This document shows, one piece after another, positions 42,541 to 51,487 of a DNA stretch of 64,000 nucleotides. Position 1 is the first letter of the stretch. The number at the start of each line of letters is the position of its first letter. The stretch spans positions 62,001 to 126,000 of the forward strand of contig NZ_SJEV01000002.1 of NCBI RefSeq assembly GCF_008642235.1, read 5' to 3'. Source of the stretch: Planctomonas psychrotolerans. Its GTDB lineage: Bacteria > Actinomycetota > Actinomycetes > Actinomycetales > Microbacteriaceae. The notes under the pieces were generated by a model. That model worked only from the letters and a program-made list of their open reading frames with translations, searched no databases and was not told the DNA's origin. The position numbers and the translations under genes are program-made.

Positions 42541-43308
42541 TCAGTCCTTGCCGGTGAAGTCGCTGATGTCGCCCACGTACCGCGTGTTGTTGTCCGGGAC
42601 GGGGTCCACCACGGCGGAGACCACCTCGGCGGCGAACTCGGAAACGTTGTACAGGCGGCCGGCCGAGTCCTTGCGGGCGCCGATGGCGCCGGGGTTGGCG
42701 CGCTCGAGCAGGGTGGCGGTGATGGTGCCCTCGATCATGTCGCCCGACACCACGACGAACTCGACGCCCTTCGCGGTGAGGTCCGGCAGCAGCGCCCGCA
42801 GCGCGTCCTCCCCCGCACGCTTGCTGAGGGCCACGGGCAGGTACTCCGGCATGGTCGGGGTGCTCTCGATGAAGTGGGCCTGATGGCTGGTCACGAACAC
42901 CACACGCGAACCGGACCCGAGCAACGGCATCGCCGCCGTCAGCACGTCGACCTGAGCGTCGCGATTGAGGGTCATGGCGTAGTCAGCGGCCATCCCGCTC
43001 TCCATACCGCCGGATGCGTTCAGCACCAGAATGTCGAGACCACCGAACTCCGCCCGGACGGTGTCGAACATGGAGCGGACGGACTCGGGGTCGGTGAGGT
43101 CGGCGCCCACGGCCACAGCGGTGCCGCCGCCGCTCACGATGGTGCCGACCAGCTTGTCGGCACGGGCCTTCTTGTTGCGGTAGTTGACCACCACCGAGGC
43201 GCCCGCCTCGGCGAGGTAGTGCACGGTGTCGGCGCCGATACCGCGGGACGAGCCCGTTACCAGTGCGCGCTTGCCGGCCAGAATTCCGGGGGTGAGGGGA
43301 TTCGACAC
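42541..43308 (-). CDS. SDR-family oxidoreductase, atypical active site
   Basis: A 255-residue Rossmann protein with the nucleotide motif VTGSSRGIG and NAS motif (LNASGGM). The catalytic YxxxK is not in its normal form: the Lys is in VALSKRAGE, but the residue four before it is Val, and the nearest Tyr is seven before (MPEYLPVALSK). Several actinobacterial homologues may share this, but I cannot check. It may still bind NAD(P)H with altered chemistry. First gene of the SDR-S9-NUDIX-UPF0303 operon. Confidence 0.88.
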   Translation of the reverse strand: MSNPLTPGILAGKRALVTGSSRGIGADTVHYLAEAGASVVVNYRNKKARADKLVGTIVSGGGTAVAVGADLTDPESVRSMFDTVRAEFGGLDILVLNASGGMESGMAADYAMTLNRDAQVDVLTAAMPLLGSGSRVVFVTSHQAHFIESTPTMPEYLPVALSKRAGEDALRALLPDLTAKGVEFVVVSGDMIEGTITATLLERANPGAIGARKDSAGRLYNVSEFAAEVVSAVVDPVPDNNTRYVGDISDFTGKD

Positions 43309-43475
43309 GGTCTGCTCCTTGCGTTTCGACGTTCGGGGCCGCTCGACCCGCCAACTTTCGAGCGTAGACCACGCGGCGGCACAGGCTCGGGAACGCGCCT
43401 ACTGGTAGTTTCGAAGCACGGATTCCGCGCCGCTGCGGGGCCGCCGGTGCGTCCCGCACGCTGAAAGGGGGAGCC

Positions 43476-43952
43476 GTGACCGACTTCCTGATGAATTACG
43501 CCTGGATCGCCTGGCTGGCCCTCATCCTGCTCTTCGTGGTCGTCGAGACACTGACGCTCGAGCTCACCTTCCTCATGCTCGCGATCGGGGGGCTCGGGGG
43601 GTTGACCGCCGACCTCCTCGGGGCTCCCTGGTGGCTGCAGATCATGATCGCCGCGCTGCTGTCGCTTCTCCTGCTGCTCCTGTTGAAGCCGCCCCTCCTC
43701 CGCGCCCTCCGCCGCGGCGGCGATCCCGCGAAGAGCAACCTCGACGCCCTCCTCGGCCTCGTCGGCCAGGTCGTCACCCCGGTCACGGAGTACGGCGGAC
43801 ACGTGAAGCTGTCCAACGGAGAACTGTGGACCGCGAAGGTGGCTCCCCAGGTGGCCCACCGCAACCTCGTCGAAGGTGAGCGCGTCGTCGTCACCGCAAT
43901 CGAGGGAACGACGGCGTTCGTCGTCCCCTCCGAAGGGAACTCCTCGCAATGA
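43476..43952 (+). CDS. NfeD-like membrane protein
   Basis: A 158-residue protein. Residues 1-75 hold two or three hydrophobic segments (WIAWLALILLFVVVE, LTFLMLAIGGLGG, MIAALLSLLLLLLL). Residues 90-155 form the OB-fold NfeD C-terminal domain (LLGLVGQVVTPV, LSNGELWTAKV, VVVTAIEGTTAFVVP). NfeD proteins work with SPFH proteins in membrane microdomains, and the next gene is such a protein with a 4-base overlap. GTG at 43476 follows AAAGGGGGAG. Confidence 0.9.
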   Translation: MTDFLMNYAWIAWLALILLFVVVETLTLELTFLMLAIGGLGGLTADLLGAPWWLQIMIAALLSLLLLLLLKPPLLRALRRGGDPAKSNLDALLGLVGQVVTPVTEYGGHVKLSNGELWTAKVAPQVAHRNLVEGERVVVTAIEGTTAFVVPSEGNSSQ

Positions 43953-44995
43953 ACCCCACTGACGCCTTCGGCAATGTAGTGCTCGCCGTCGTGGTCGCCG
44001 TCCTGGTGATCCTCGTGCTCGTCATCCTGTTCCGCTCCATCCGCATCATCCCCCAGGCCAATGCGGGCGTGGTGGAGCGGCTCGGGCGTTATCACAAGAC
44101 GCTCATGCCGGGCCTCAACCTGCTCGTCCCGTTCATCGACCGGGTGCGTCCGCTCATCGACATGCGCGAACAGGTCGTGTCGTTCCCGCCGCAGCCGGTG
44201 ATCACCGAGGACAACCTCGTCGTCTCCATCGACACCGTCGTGTACTTCCAGGTCACGGATGCGCGCGCCGCGAGCTACGAGATCGCCAACTACCTCGGCG
44301 CCGTCGAGCAGCTCACCACCACCACGCTCCGCAACGTGGTCGGCAGCCTGAACCTCGAAGAGGCGCTCACCAGCCGCGACAACATCAATGGGCAGCTCCG
44401 GGTCGTGCTCGACGAGGCGACCGGCAAGTGGGGCGTGCGCGTGGGACGCGTGGAACTGAAGGCCATCGATCCGCCCGCCTCCATTCAGGACTCGATGGAG
44501 AAGCAGATGCGCGCAGAGCGAGATCGGCGGGCGCTCATCCTCACCGCCGAGGGCACCAAGCAGTCGGCGATCCTCACCGCCGAGGGCGCCCGGCAGGCCG
44601 CCATCCTCTCCGCCGAGGGTGACGCACGCGCCCAGGTGCTCCGCGCGGAGGGCGAGGCGGAGGCCATCAAGACCGTCTTCGGTGCCATTCACGCCGGTGA
44701 CCCCGACAACAAGCTGCTCGCCTACCAGTACCTGCAGACGCTGCCGAAACTCGCCGAGGGTGCGTCGAACAAGCTGTGGATCATCCCGAGCGAACTCACC
44801 GAGGCGCTGAAGGGCATCGGAACGGCGTTCACGGATCCGAGCGGTTCGGGTCTCGCCCGACGCCAGCCCGACACGGGTGCGGCGGATGCGGCGGGTATCG
44901 CGGATGCACCGGGCACCACGACTCGCGTGAGCGCGACGCCGGCTGAACCGCACCGCGACGACAACGCCACACCCCCCGCGCCCGCCATTCCCTGA
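43949..44995 (+). CDS. SPFH-domain stomatin-like protein
   Basis: A 348-residue protein: one N-terminal membrane helix (residues 8-28), the SPFH domain (IIPQANAGVVERLGRYH, VSIDTVVYFQVTD, to VGRVELKAI, to residue 185), then an Ala/Glu-rich coiled coil with repeats of ILTAEG (residues 185-235), and a flexible tail rich in Ala/Thr/Pro. It forms oligomeric scaffolds for the membrane. ATG at 43949 overlaps the NfeD stop by 4 bases. The NfeD-stomatin pair is a well-known module. Confidence 0.93.
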   Translation: MNPTDAFGNVVLAVVVAVLVILVLVILFRSIRIIPQANAGVVERLGRYHKTLMPGLNLLVPFIDRVRPLIDMREQVVSFPPQPVITEDNLVVSIDTVVYFQVTDARAASYEIANYLGAVEQLTTTTLRNVVGSLNLEEALTSRDNINGQLRVVLDEATGKWGVRVGRVELKAIDPPASIQDSMEKQMRAERDRRALILTAEGTKQSAILTAEGARQAAILSAEGDARAQVLRAEGEAEAIKTVFGAIHAGDPDNKLLAYQYLQTLPKLAEGASNKLWIIPSELTEALKGIGTAFTDPSGSGLARRQPDTGAADAAGIADAPGTTTRVSATPAEPHRDDNATPPAPAIP

Positions 44996-45006
44996 CCGCC
45001 CATCCC

Positions 45007-45753
45007 GTGTCCGGGTACTTCTCCCCCGATCCGCCGAGGGTGATCGCCCACCGCGGGCTGGCGCTCGATGCGCCGGAGAACACCGCACTCGCGTTCGAGC
45101 ACGCCCTGGCCCTCGGCATCACGCACCTCGAGACGGACGTGCGCGCCACGAGCGACGGGGTGCCCGTGCTGTGGCACGACGAGACGCTCGAGCGCGTGGG
45201 CGGCGTGCGAGCGAGCATCGCCGACGTCCCGCTCGAGGACTTGCGGGCGATCGACCTCGGCCGGGGACAGCGCATCCTCACTCTCGCCGAGGCGCTCGAC
45301 ACCTTCCCCGACGCGATCTTCAACATCGACGTTAAGTCGGCGGACGCGACGGATGCCAGCGCCGCCGTCATCCGCGCCGCCGGCGCGGGTCACCGGGTGC
45401 TCGTCACCTCCTTCTCCCAGTCCCGCCGGACACGGACGCTGCGCACCCTCCCCGGCGTGGCCACATCGGCGTCCGCGTCGCGCCTCGCGATCGCCGTTCT
45501 CAGCGCGCGCGTCGGGCTGACGGTTCTCGCGCGACGGGCGCTCCGCCGTGTGGACGCGGTGCAGATGCCGGTGCGGGTACTGGGCGTGTCCACGATCACG
45601 CCCACGATGATCCGCCGGTTGCGCACGGCCGTTCGCGAGGTGCACGTTTGGACGATCAACGACGAATTCCTGATGCGCCGCCTTTTCGAGGCGGGCGTCG
45701 ACGGGATCGTGACGGATCGGGCGGATCTCGCGCGCCGCATTCTTGCCTCATAG
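45007..45753 (+). CDS. Glycerophosphodiester phosphodiesterase
   Basis: A 248-residue GDPD with the catalytic HRG motif in IAHRGLALDAPENT, metal-binding Glu and Asp in LETDVRATSDG, the second His in LWHDETLERV, and Lys/Asp residues in NIDVKSAD. It splits glycerophosphodiesters to glycerol 3-phosphate and an alcohol. No signal peptide is seen. GTG at 45007 lies 11 bp after the stomatin stop, on the same strand; cotranscription is likely. No PLAT or membrane domain is present. Confidence 0.92.
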   Translation: MSGYFSPDPPRVIAHRGLALDAPENTALAFEHALALGITHLETDVRATSDGVPVLWHDETLERVGGVRASIADVPLEDLRAIDLGRGQRILTLAEALDTFPDAIFNIDVKSADATDASAAVIRAAGAGHRVLVTSFSQSRRTRTLRTLPGVATSASASRLAIAVLSARVGLTVLARRALRRVDAVQMPVRVLGVSTITPTMIRRLRTAVREVHVWTINDEFLMRRLFEAGVDGIVTDRADLARRILAS

Positions 45754-45784
45754 CGCTGAGAAACTGCTGGGAAGCGTAGCCTTC

Positions 45785-45811
45785 GGAAAGGATACGCCCA
45801 GCTTGTGCGTT
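45785..45811 (+). promoter_or_regulatory. ECF (SigR/SigH-like) promoter candidate of rbpA
   Basis: GGAAA (45785-45789), a 19-base spacer and GTT (45809-45811) fit the oxidative-stress sigma consensus GGAAT-N18/19-GTT known for SigR of Streptomyces. It lies 36 bp before rbpA, a known SigR target in that genus. An overlapping TATAAC could act with a housekeeping sigma, without an obvious -35. Confidence 0.45.
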
Positions 45812-45846
45812 TATAACTGGGACAGTCCGCGAGAGGAGACCACACA

Positions 45847-46212
45847 ATGGCAGATCGCAGTTTGCGCGGCATGCGACTCGGATCACAGAGTCTGCAAAGC
45901 GAAGAGGGAGTTACCTTCTCACCGCGTCAGAAGAAGACCTACCGGTCCGAGAACGGTTCGACTTTCGAGGTTGTTTTCGCGGCCGACGCCGAAGTTCCCG
46001 ACACCTGGGAGTCCCCGAGGAGCGGCCAGGAAGGCCGTCTCGTCGATGACAACGGGGCACTCGTCGAGCAGGACGAGGTCGAGACCAAGACCCCCCGCAC
46101 GCACTGGGACATGCTGCTCGAGCGACGCACCCGCGCCGAGCTGGAGGAGCTGCTCGAAGAGCGACTCCAGTACCTCCGGTCCCGCCGCGGCGAACACAAG
46201 ATTGGTGCCTAG
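45847..46212 (+). CDS. rbpA: RNA polymerase-binding protein RbpA
   Basis: A 121-residue actinobacterial transcription factor that binds RNA polymerase and group I/II sigma factors, stabilising the open complex. The N-terminus MADRSLRGMRLGSQS and the C-terminal sigma-interaction domain (TPRTHWDMLLERRTRAEL, then ELLEERL) are clear. The central zinc-type cysteines known from some homologues are absent here (no Cys in the protein). AGAGGAG lies 9-10 bases upstream of the ATG. A strong terminator follows; it is monocistronic. Confidence 0.96.
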   Translation: MADRSLRGMRLGSQSLQSEEGVTFSPRQKKTYRSENGSTFEVVFAADAEVPDTWESPRSGQEGRLVDDNGALVEQDEVETKTPRTHWDMLLERRTRAELEELLEERLQYLRSRRGEHKIGA

Positions 46213-46237
46213 CCCTTTCCCAGAGCCCCGCACCACG

Positions 46238-46274
46238 ACGCCCCTCCCGTTCTCGAACGGGAGGGGCGTTTCTC
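46238..46274 (+). terminator. Rho-independent terminator of rbpA
   Basis: ACGCCCCTCCCGTT and AACGGGAGGGGCGT form a perfect 14-bp stem with the tetraloop CTCG, followed by TTCTC. It is 26 bases after the rbpA stop, before the convergent lnt. Confidence 0.88.
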
Positions 46275-46315
46275 ATGACTCCAGCGTCCTTGGAGCCAAG
46301 CGTCTCCCGGTGCGA

Positions 46316-47971
46316 TCAGGTCCGAGCGCGTAGCATCCGCGGGCGGAACAGCGCCACGACACCGAGCGCCGCGAGGCCGAACCCGTAGATGAGGGAGGAC
46401 AGCGGCCCGCCGATCGTGCTCGCCGGCGTGCGCGTGTCGCTGAGCGGCACGGTCTCGACCATGCTGCCCGGCTCGTAGGGCGTGAGGGCGGCGAGCGTCG
46501 ATCCGTCGGGGGCGATCATCGCGCTCGTGCCCACGGTGGAGATGTTCACGACGGTTCGGCCGATCTCGATCGCTCGGAGCCGGGCGATGGCCAGCTGCTG
46601 CACGTTCTCGTCGGTGCGACCGAAGTCGGCGTTGTTCGTCTGCGCGAGGATGACTTCGGCGCCGTCGTCGACCATCTCCGCGACGAGCCCGTCATCCGTG
46701 ATGTCGAAGCAGATCGAGATGCCCGCGAGAACACCGTTCACGTCGAGCACCGTGTCCCGGGTGCCGAAGGAGTACCCCCGCGGCACCATGTCGATGAGGT
46801 TGGGCGCGAAGGGCCGCCAAAAGCTGCGGTCGGGCACGTACTCCGCGAACGGCACCGGGTGCTTCTTGTCGTACCAGTCGGTCACCCCCGACCCCGCCTC
46901 CCACAGCAGAGAGGTGTTGTAGCTGTTCCCGTCGCGCTCGGTGACCGTGCCGAGCACGACCGGCGCGTCCATCGCCCGACTGACTCCGTCCACCAGCCGT
47001 TCGGCTATCGCATCGCGCTGAGGATCGAGGTCAGATCCGTTCTCCGGCCACACCACCATGTCCACGTCCGCGTCGAGGTCGTACAGCGGACGGGTGGTGT
47101 CGACGTGCTTCTGCAGGTTCTCCCCGGGCTCGTACTGGGCGAAGAGACCGGAGTTGGTGTTGCCCTGCACGGCGGCGATCGTGCTGCTGCCGGAGGTCGG
47201 AGCCGGCCAGGCGGGCATCAGCACGAGCAGGGTGAGCGCGCCTACGGCGACGGCGCGGCGGGAGTACGCCGGCCAGTCGGCCTCGCGGGCGAGTTGGAGG
47301 CAGAGCACCACCACGGTGACGACGAGGAAACTCAGCCCCGACATGCCTACCCAGGCCACGAGGGGAGCGAGCGGGCTCTCCGACATCGCGTAGGCCACCC
47401 TCCCCCACGAGAATCCGCCGTAGGGCCAGGTGCTCGTGATCGCTTCGCGCAGCGTCCAGACGGCAGCGACCGCGAGCGGAACCATGCCGACGCGACCGAT
47501 CCGACTGGGCCACACCACGGGGCCCTCTCGCAGCAGGAACGCCAACGGCACGGCGAACACCGCCCAGAACAGCGACTGCAGGCCCGACAGTGCGAGCCAC
47601 GGCACCGGCCCGAGGTACACGGTGAGCCACTCGGTGTGTACGAGGTAGAAGGAAAGACCTCCGACCAGACCGACCGCCAGGGCGCCGCGCCCGGTGCGGC
47701 CCAGCAGGGCGAACAGGAAGACGCCCACACCCACGAGGGTGAACGGCCACAGGTTGCGGTCGGGGTATCCGACGTCGGAGACGAACCCGGATGCCACGGC
47801 GAGCAGGAGCGCGAGCCACAGTGGTACGCCGCGGAGTCCAGCGCCGGTATCGGGGGTCGGTGCCGGCGACGGGGAGCGGCTGCCGACGGGCCGCGGGGCG
47901 GGGCCGGCCATCGGCCACTCCGGGGAGCGTGGCACCGGGGCACCGCGGGCGGAGAGCTGTGCGGTCATCAC
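46316..47971 (-). CDS. lnt: Apolipoprotein N-acyltransferase
   Basis: A 551-residue membrane enzyme that N-acylates lipoproteins on the outer face of the plasma membrane. Six or so helices (residues 50-235) are followed by the nitrilase-like domain with the Glu-Lys-Cys triad: Glu in VWPENGSD, Lys in DKKHPVPFAEYVPDRSF and Cys in AGISICFDI. A last helix lies near residues 520-540 (LIYGFGLAALGVVALF). The protein begins with GTG-ATG (MM); GTG at 47971 overlaps the helY stop by 4 bases, while the ATG at 47968 would overlap it by one base. Confidence 0.93.
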   Translation of the reverse strand: MMTAQLSARGAPVPRSPEWPMAGPAPRPVGSRSPSPAPTPDTGAGLRGVPLWLALLLAVASGFVSDVGYPDRNLWPFTLVGVGVFLFALLGRTGRGALAVGLVGGLSFYLVHTEWLTVYLGPVPWLALSGLQSLFWAVFAVPLAFLLREGPVVWPSRIGRVGMVPLAVAAVWTLREAITSTWPYGGFSWGRVAYAMSESPLAPLVAWVGMSGLSFLVVTVVVLCLQLAREADWPAYSRRAVAVGALTLLVLMPAWPAPTSGSSTIAAVQGNTNSGLFAQYEPGENLQKHVDTTRPLYDLDADVDMVVWPENGSDLDPQRDAIAERLVDGVSRAMDAPVVLGTVTERDGNSYNTSLLWEAGSGVTDWYDKKHPVPFAEYVPDRSFWRPFAPNLIDMVPRGYSFGTRDTVLDVNGVLAGISICFDITDDGLVAEMVDDGAEVILAQTNNADFGRTDENVQQLAIARLRAIEIGRTVVNISTVGTSAMIAPDGSTLAALTPYEPGSMVETVPLSDTRTPASTIGGPLSSLIYGFGLAALGVVALFRPRMLRART

Positions 47972-50409
47972 GCCACGCTGGAGTAGGCGACGATGCCGCG
48001 CCGAACCAGGTCGAGCGCCGTGCGGGCATTGCGGGCGACCTTGCCGTCGGCCACGACGGAGAGCTGGTCGAGGAGGTCGATGGTCTGCTTGGCCCAGCGC
48101 ACGAAGTCACCGGCGGCGAGATCGGCCTCGAAGAGCACGTCATCGAGGGTTCCGCCCCGAGCCCAGCGGTGCATCGCCATGCTCAACCCGGTCGAGATGG
48201 GCGACGTGACGGGAAGTCGGCGTTCCCGCTCGATGTCGTCGAGCTTCGCCCAGATCTCCTCCGTGCGTTCGAGGGCGGGGCGGAACGCGCCGCGCGGCAG
48301 GTACCGCTCCGACGGGTTCCCCTCGTCGCGCCGGGGCTCGTAGATGAGAGCGGTCGCCATCGCGGCGAGGCTCGCCGGGTCGAGCTCGGTCCACACGCTG
48401 TGCCGCAGGCACTCGGCCACGAGCAGGTCGCGCTCACCGTAGATGCGCTTCAGGGTGCGGCCGTTCGGCGTCGACACCACGTTCGACGACTCGTCGCGCT
48501 TGAGGTAGCCGAGGCCGAGCAGCAGCTCGGTCACGCGATCGAAGACCTTCGCGACGGCTCCGGTGCGGGTGCGGATCTGCGCGCTCAGCGCATCCGTCTG
48601 GTTCTTGAGCCGCCACCAGCGCTCCGCCCAGCGGGCGTGGTGCTCCCGGTCCTTGCAGCTGTGGCACGGATGCGCCTTCATGCGGCGGCGCAACTCGGTG
48701 AGCTCCTTCTGGCGGTCGTCGCGTTCCCCGCGCCCGGCCGTGTCGGCGCGGGCCGCTCCCTGGCGCTCGATCTGGCCGATCTCTCGGCGGATGCCGAAGT
48801 ATGCGCCGAAGTCACCGAGGTGGCAGGTCATCGACTTCTCGTAGCCGGCGAGCGATTCCTCCTGCTGCCGCACCTTGCGCGCGAGGTCGACGACGGCGCG
48901 GTCGGCCTGGAACTGCGCGAAGGAGGACTCGAGGATGTCGCGGGTGCGCTCACGCCCGAACTGGTCGATGAGGTTCACGGCCATGTTGTAGGTGGGCCGG
49001 AAGCTGGAGTTGAGTGGATAGGTGCGTCGGGACGCGAGGGACGCGACGGCCTGCGGGTCGAGGCCGTCCTTCCACTGGATGACGGCATGACCCTCGACGT
49101 CGATGCCCCGGCGGCCGGCGCGGCCGGTGAGTTGCGTGTACTCCCCCGGCGTCAGCGGCACGCGCGCCTCGCCGTTGAACTTCTCGAGCTGCTCGAGCAC
49201 CACCGTGCGCGCGGGCATGTTGATGCCGAGCGCCAGCGTCTCCGTGGCGAACACCACCTTCACCAGCTTGCGCTGGAACAGCTCCTCCACCACCTCCTTG
49301 AAAGCGGGAAGCAGGCCGGCATGGTGGGCGGCGACGCCCCGCTCGAGTCCCTCGAGCCATTCCCAGTAGCCGAGCACCGCGAGATCGGCGTCGAGCAGAG
49401 TGCGGCACCGCTCGTCGACGATGGCGCGGATCTCGTCGCGCTCGTGCTGCTGGGTGAGCCGCACGCCGGCGCGGAGCACCTGCTGCACCGCGGCGTCGCA
49501 TCCGGCCCGGCTGAAGATGAAGAAGATGGCGGGCAGAAGGTGCTTGGAGCGCAGCATCTCGATCACCTCGGGCCGCTGCATGCGGCCGGGGTCGTATCCG
49601 CCCTTCGCGCCGCCGTTCCCCCCCTTCCGTCCCCGCGGACCGGAGTACGCGCGGGAGTCGCGCCCGGCGCTCTGGGCGAGCCGCATCAGCTCCGGGTTCA
49701 CCCGGTGGGTGGCGGCGAGGCCGGAGGAGTCGAAGAGGTCGAGCATTTTGTGCCGGAGCAGCACGTGCTGGTCGAGCGGCACGGGCCGCTCCTCGCTCAC
49801 GATCACGTCGGTCTCGCCGCGCACGACCTGCAGCCAGTCGCCGAACTCCTCGGCGTTGGACACCGTGGCGGAGAGCGACACCAGCCGCACCTCCTCCGGG
49901 AGGTGAATGATGACCTCCTCCCACACGGCGCCGCGGAACCGGTCGGCGAGGTAGTGCACCTCGTCCATGATCACGAAGGAGAGGTCGCGCAGCAGGTCGG
50001 AGTTCGCGTAGAGCATGTTCCGCAGCACCTCGGTGGTCATCACCACGATGCGCGCGCCGGAGTTCACGTTGGTGTCCCCGGTGAGGAGCCCCACCTCGTC
50101 GGGCCCGTACTCCCGCACGAACTCGGAGTACTTCTGATTGCTCAGGGCTTTCATCGGCGCGGTGTAGAAGATCTTCGCCGCGGGCCGCTGCATGGCGAGG
50201 AACACGGCGAACTCGGCGACCACCGTCTTGCCGGCCCCGGTGGGGGCGGCCACGAGCACGCTCCGGCCCTCCTCCAGCGACCGGCACGCGCTCTGCTGGA
50301 ACGGGTCGAGGTCGAACCGCAGACCGGTGCGGAACGCATCCAGCTTCGGCGACGACGCCCGAGTCCGTGACGCGGCGTAGCGTTCGGCCGGGGACAGCGA
50401 GGAGGTCAT
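47968..50409 (-). CDS. helY: Ski2-like DEVH-box RNA helicase HelY
   Basis: An 813-residue superfamily 2 helicase. Walker A is APTGAGKT (residue about 50), motif II is MDEVHYL (DEVH), motif III SATVSNAEEF, and motif VI QLTGRAGRRGID. A Gly/Lys-rich insert (SGPRGRKGGNGGAKGG) lies after the first RecA domain. The C-terminal third is the DSHCT-type part, with a CHSC pair. It is likely to act in RNA processing or decay. ATG at 50409 overlaps the tatC stop by 4 bases. The order pafB-pafC-tatA-tatC-helY is that of mycobacteria. Confidence 0.95.
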   Translation of the reverse strand: MTSSLSPAERYAASRTRASSPKLDAFRTGLRFDLDPFQQSACRSLEEGRSVLVAAPTGAGKTVVAEFAVFLAMQRPAAKIFYTAPMKALSNQKYSEFVREYGPDEVGLLTGDTNVNSGARIVVMTTEVLRNMLYANSDLLRDLSFVIMDEVHYLADRFRGAVWEEVIIHLPEEVRLVSLSATVSNAEEFGDWLQVVRGETDVIVSEERPVPLDQHVLLRHKMLDLFDSSGLAATHRVNPELMRLAQSAGRDSRAYSGPRGRKGGNGGAKGGYDPGRMQRPEVIEMLRSKHLLPAIFFIFSRAGCDAAVQQVLRAGVRLTQQHERDEIRAIVDERCRTLLDADLAVLGYWEWLEGLERGVAAHHAGLLPAFKEVVEELFQRKLVKVVFATETLALGINMPARTVVLEQLEKFNGEARVPLTPGEYTQLTGRAGRRGIDVEGHAVIQWKDGLDPQAVASLASRRTYPLNSSFRPTYNMAVNLIDQFGRERTRDILESSFAQFQADRAVVDLARKVRQQEESLAGYEKSMTCHLGDFGAYFGIRREIGQIERQGAARADTAGRGERDDRQKELTELRRRMKAHPCHSCKDREHHARWAERWWRLKNQTDALSAQIRTRTGAVAKVFDRVTELLLGLGYLKRDESSNVVSTPNGRTLKRIYGERDLLVAECLRHSVWTELDPASLAAMATALIYEPRRDEGNPSERYLPRGAFRPALERTEEIWAKLDDIERERRLPVTSPISTGLSMAMHRWARGGTLDDVLFEADLAAGDFVRWAKQTIDLLDQLSVVADGKVARNARTALDLVRRGIVAYSSVA

Positions 50410-51203
50410 GAGAGACCGTACTCCGCTTCCATCACCCGAACCTTGCGGGCGCGTCGCCGGTCGTTGAACACGGCGATGGCCGCAGCGATCAGGTAGAGGC
50501 CGATCATGGGGATGGCGAGGAGGAACATCGACATGACGTCGGCAGCCGGTGTCGCGATCGCGCAGAACACGGTGATCGCGAGGATGGCCAGGCGCCATGA
50601 CTTGAGGATCGTCTCACCGGACAGGATGCTCATCGCGTTGAACAGCACGAGGAACGCCGGAAGAACGAACGCGATACCCACCGCGAACACGAGCTTCAGC
50701 ACGAAGTCGAAGTACTGCCGCGCGGTGATGAGCGACGAGTCCTCCATGCCGGCGAACCGGGTGAGCAACTCGACGATGTGCGGCAGCACCCACCAGCCGG
50801 CGATGCACCCGAGCAGGAACAACGGCACCGCGGAGAAGAAGAAGCCGAAGGTGTACCGCTTCTCCTTCTGGGTGAGGCCGGGCACCAGGAACGCGAAAAT
50901 CTGGTAGAGCCACACCGGGCTCGAAATGATAAGTCCGGCGTAGAGCGAGATCTGCAGCTTGAGGTCGAACGCCGACGTGATGGTCTCGTAGTTCAGGGTC
51001 GCCGCGCGACCCTGGTCCTCCCCCACCTCAAGGATGGGTTCGCGGAGCGCATCGAGGATAAAATCGGAGAGGAACCAGCCGCCGATGGCGGCCAGCACCA
51101 CCGCGATACCGGAAATGAAGAGACGCTTGCGCAGCTCGAGGAGATGCTGCCCGAGCGACATCTTCCCGTCAGTGGCACTCGACTTACGAGAACGAGCGGC
51201 CAC
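50406..51203 (-). CDS. tatC: Twin-arginine translocase subunit TatC
   Basis: A 265-residue protein with six membrane helices. The N-terminal MSLGQHLLELRKRL is the classic signal-peptide-binding start with the conserved Glu, and the FAFLVPGLTQKEKRY loop is typical. It forms with TatA the exporter of folded proteins. The tail is basic (NDRRRARKVR). ATG at 51203 lies 5 bp after the tatA stop. It overlaps helY by 4 bases. TatB is not encoded here, as expected for actinobacteria where it is elsewhere. Confidence 0.97.
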   Translation of the reverse strand: MAARSRKSSATDGKMSLGQHLLELRKRLFISGIAVVLAAIGGWFLSDFILDALREPILEVGEDQGRAATLNYETITSAFDLKLQISLYAGLIISSPVWLYQIFAFLVPGLTQKEKRYTFGFFFSAVPLFLLGCIAGWWVLPHIVELLTRFAGMEDSSLITARQYFDFVLKLVFAVGIAFVLPAFLVLFNAMSILSGETILKSWRLAILAITVFCAIATPAADVMSMFLLAIPMIGLYLIAAAIAVFNDRRRARKVRVMEAEYGLS

Positions 51204-51208
51204 GAATG

Positions 51209-51484
51209 CTAAGGCTTATTCAGCGGATCGTTCGGGCTGTTGCGCGAGACGTAGTCGGTCGAGGTGCGGTCGGTATCGTTCCGGGGGAACTCGTCCGTGG
51301 TGCCGTCCGACCGGGCCGGGCGATCCGTGTTGTTCTCTTCCTTCATGGTCTTGATCTCACCCTTAAAGATGCGCATCGACTGACCGAGGCTCTTGGCGAG
51401 GCCGGGAAGCTTGGGAGCTCCGAACAACAGCAGGATGACCACGACGAGGATGATGAAGTGCCAGCCCTGTAGGTTTCCAAGCAT
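51209..51484 (-). CDS. tatA: Twin-arginine translocase subunit TatA
   Basis: A 91-residue protein: membrane helix at residues 7-21 (WHFIILVVVILLLFG), FGAPKLPGLAKSLGQSMRIFK hinge plus amphipathic helix (quoted in part), then a polar acidic tail rich in Asp/Asn/Thr. This is the pore-forming Tat subunit. ATG at 51484 is 3 bp after the stop of the small membrane protein gene. It precedes tatC, as usual. Confidence 0.95.
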   Translation of the reverse strand: MLGNLQGWHFIILVVVILLLFGAPKLPGLAKSLGQSMRIFKGEIKTMKEENNTDRPARSDGTTDEFPRNDTDRTSTDYVSRNSPNDPLNKP

Positions 51485-51487
51485 GGT

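Noticed and set aside
40595-42883. 762-residue plus-strand frame opposite the S9 peptidase
   Set aside because: No domain features; the peptidase motifs on the minus strand explain the open frame.
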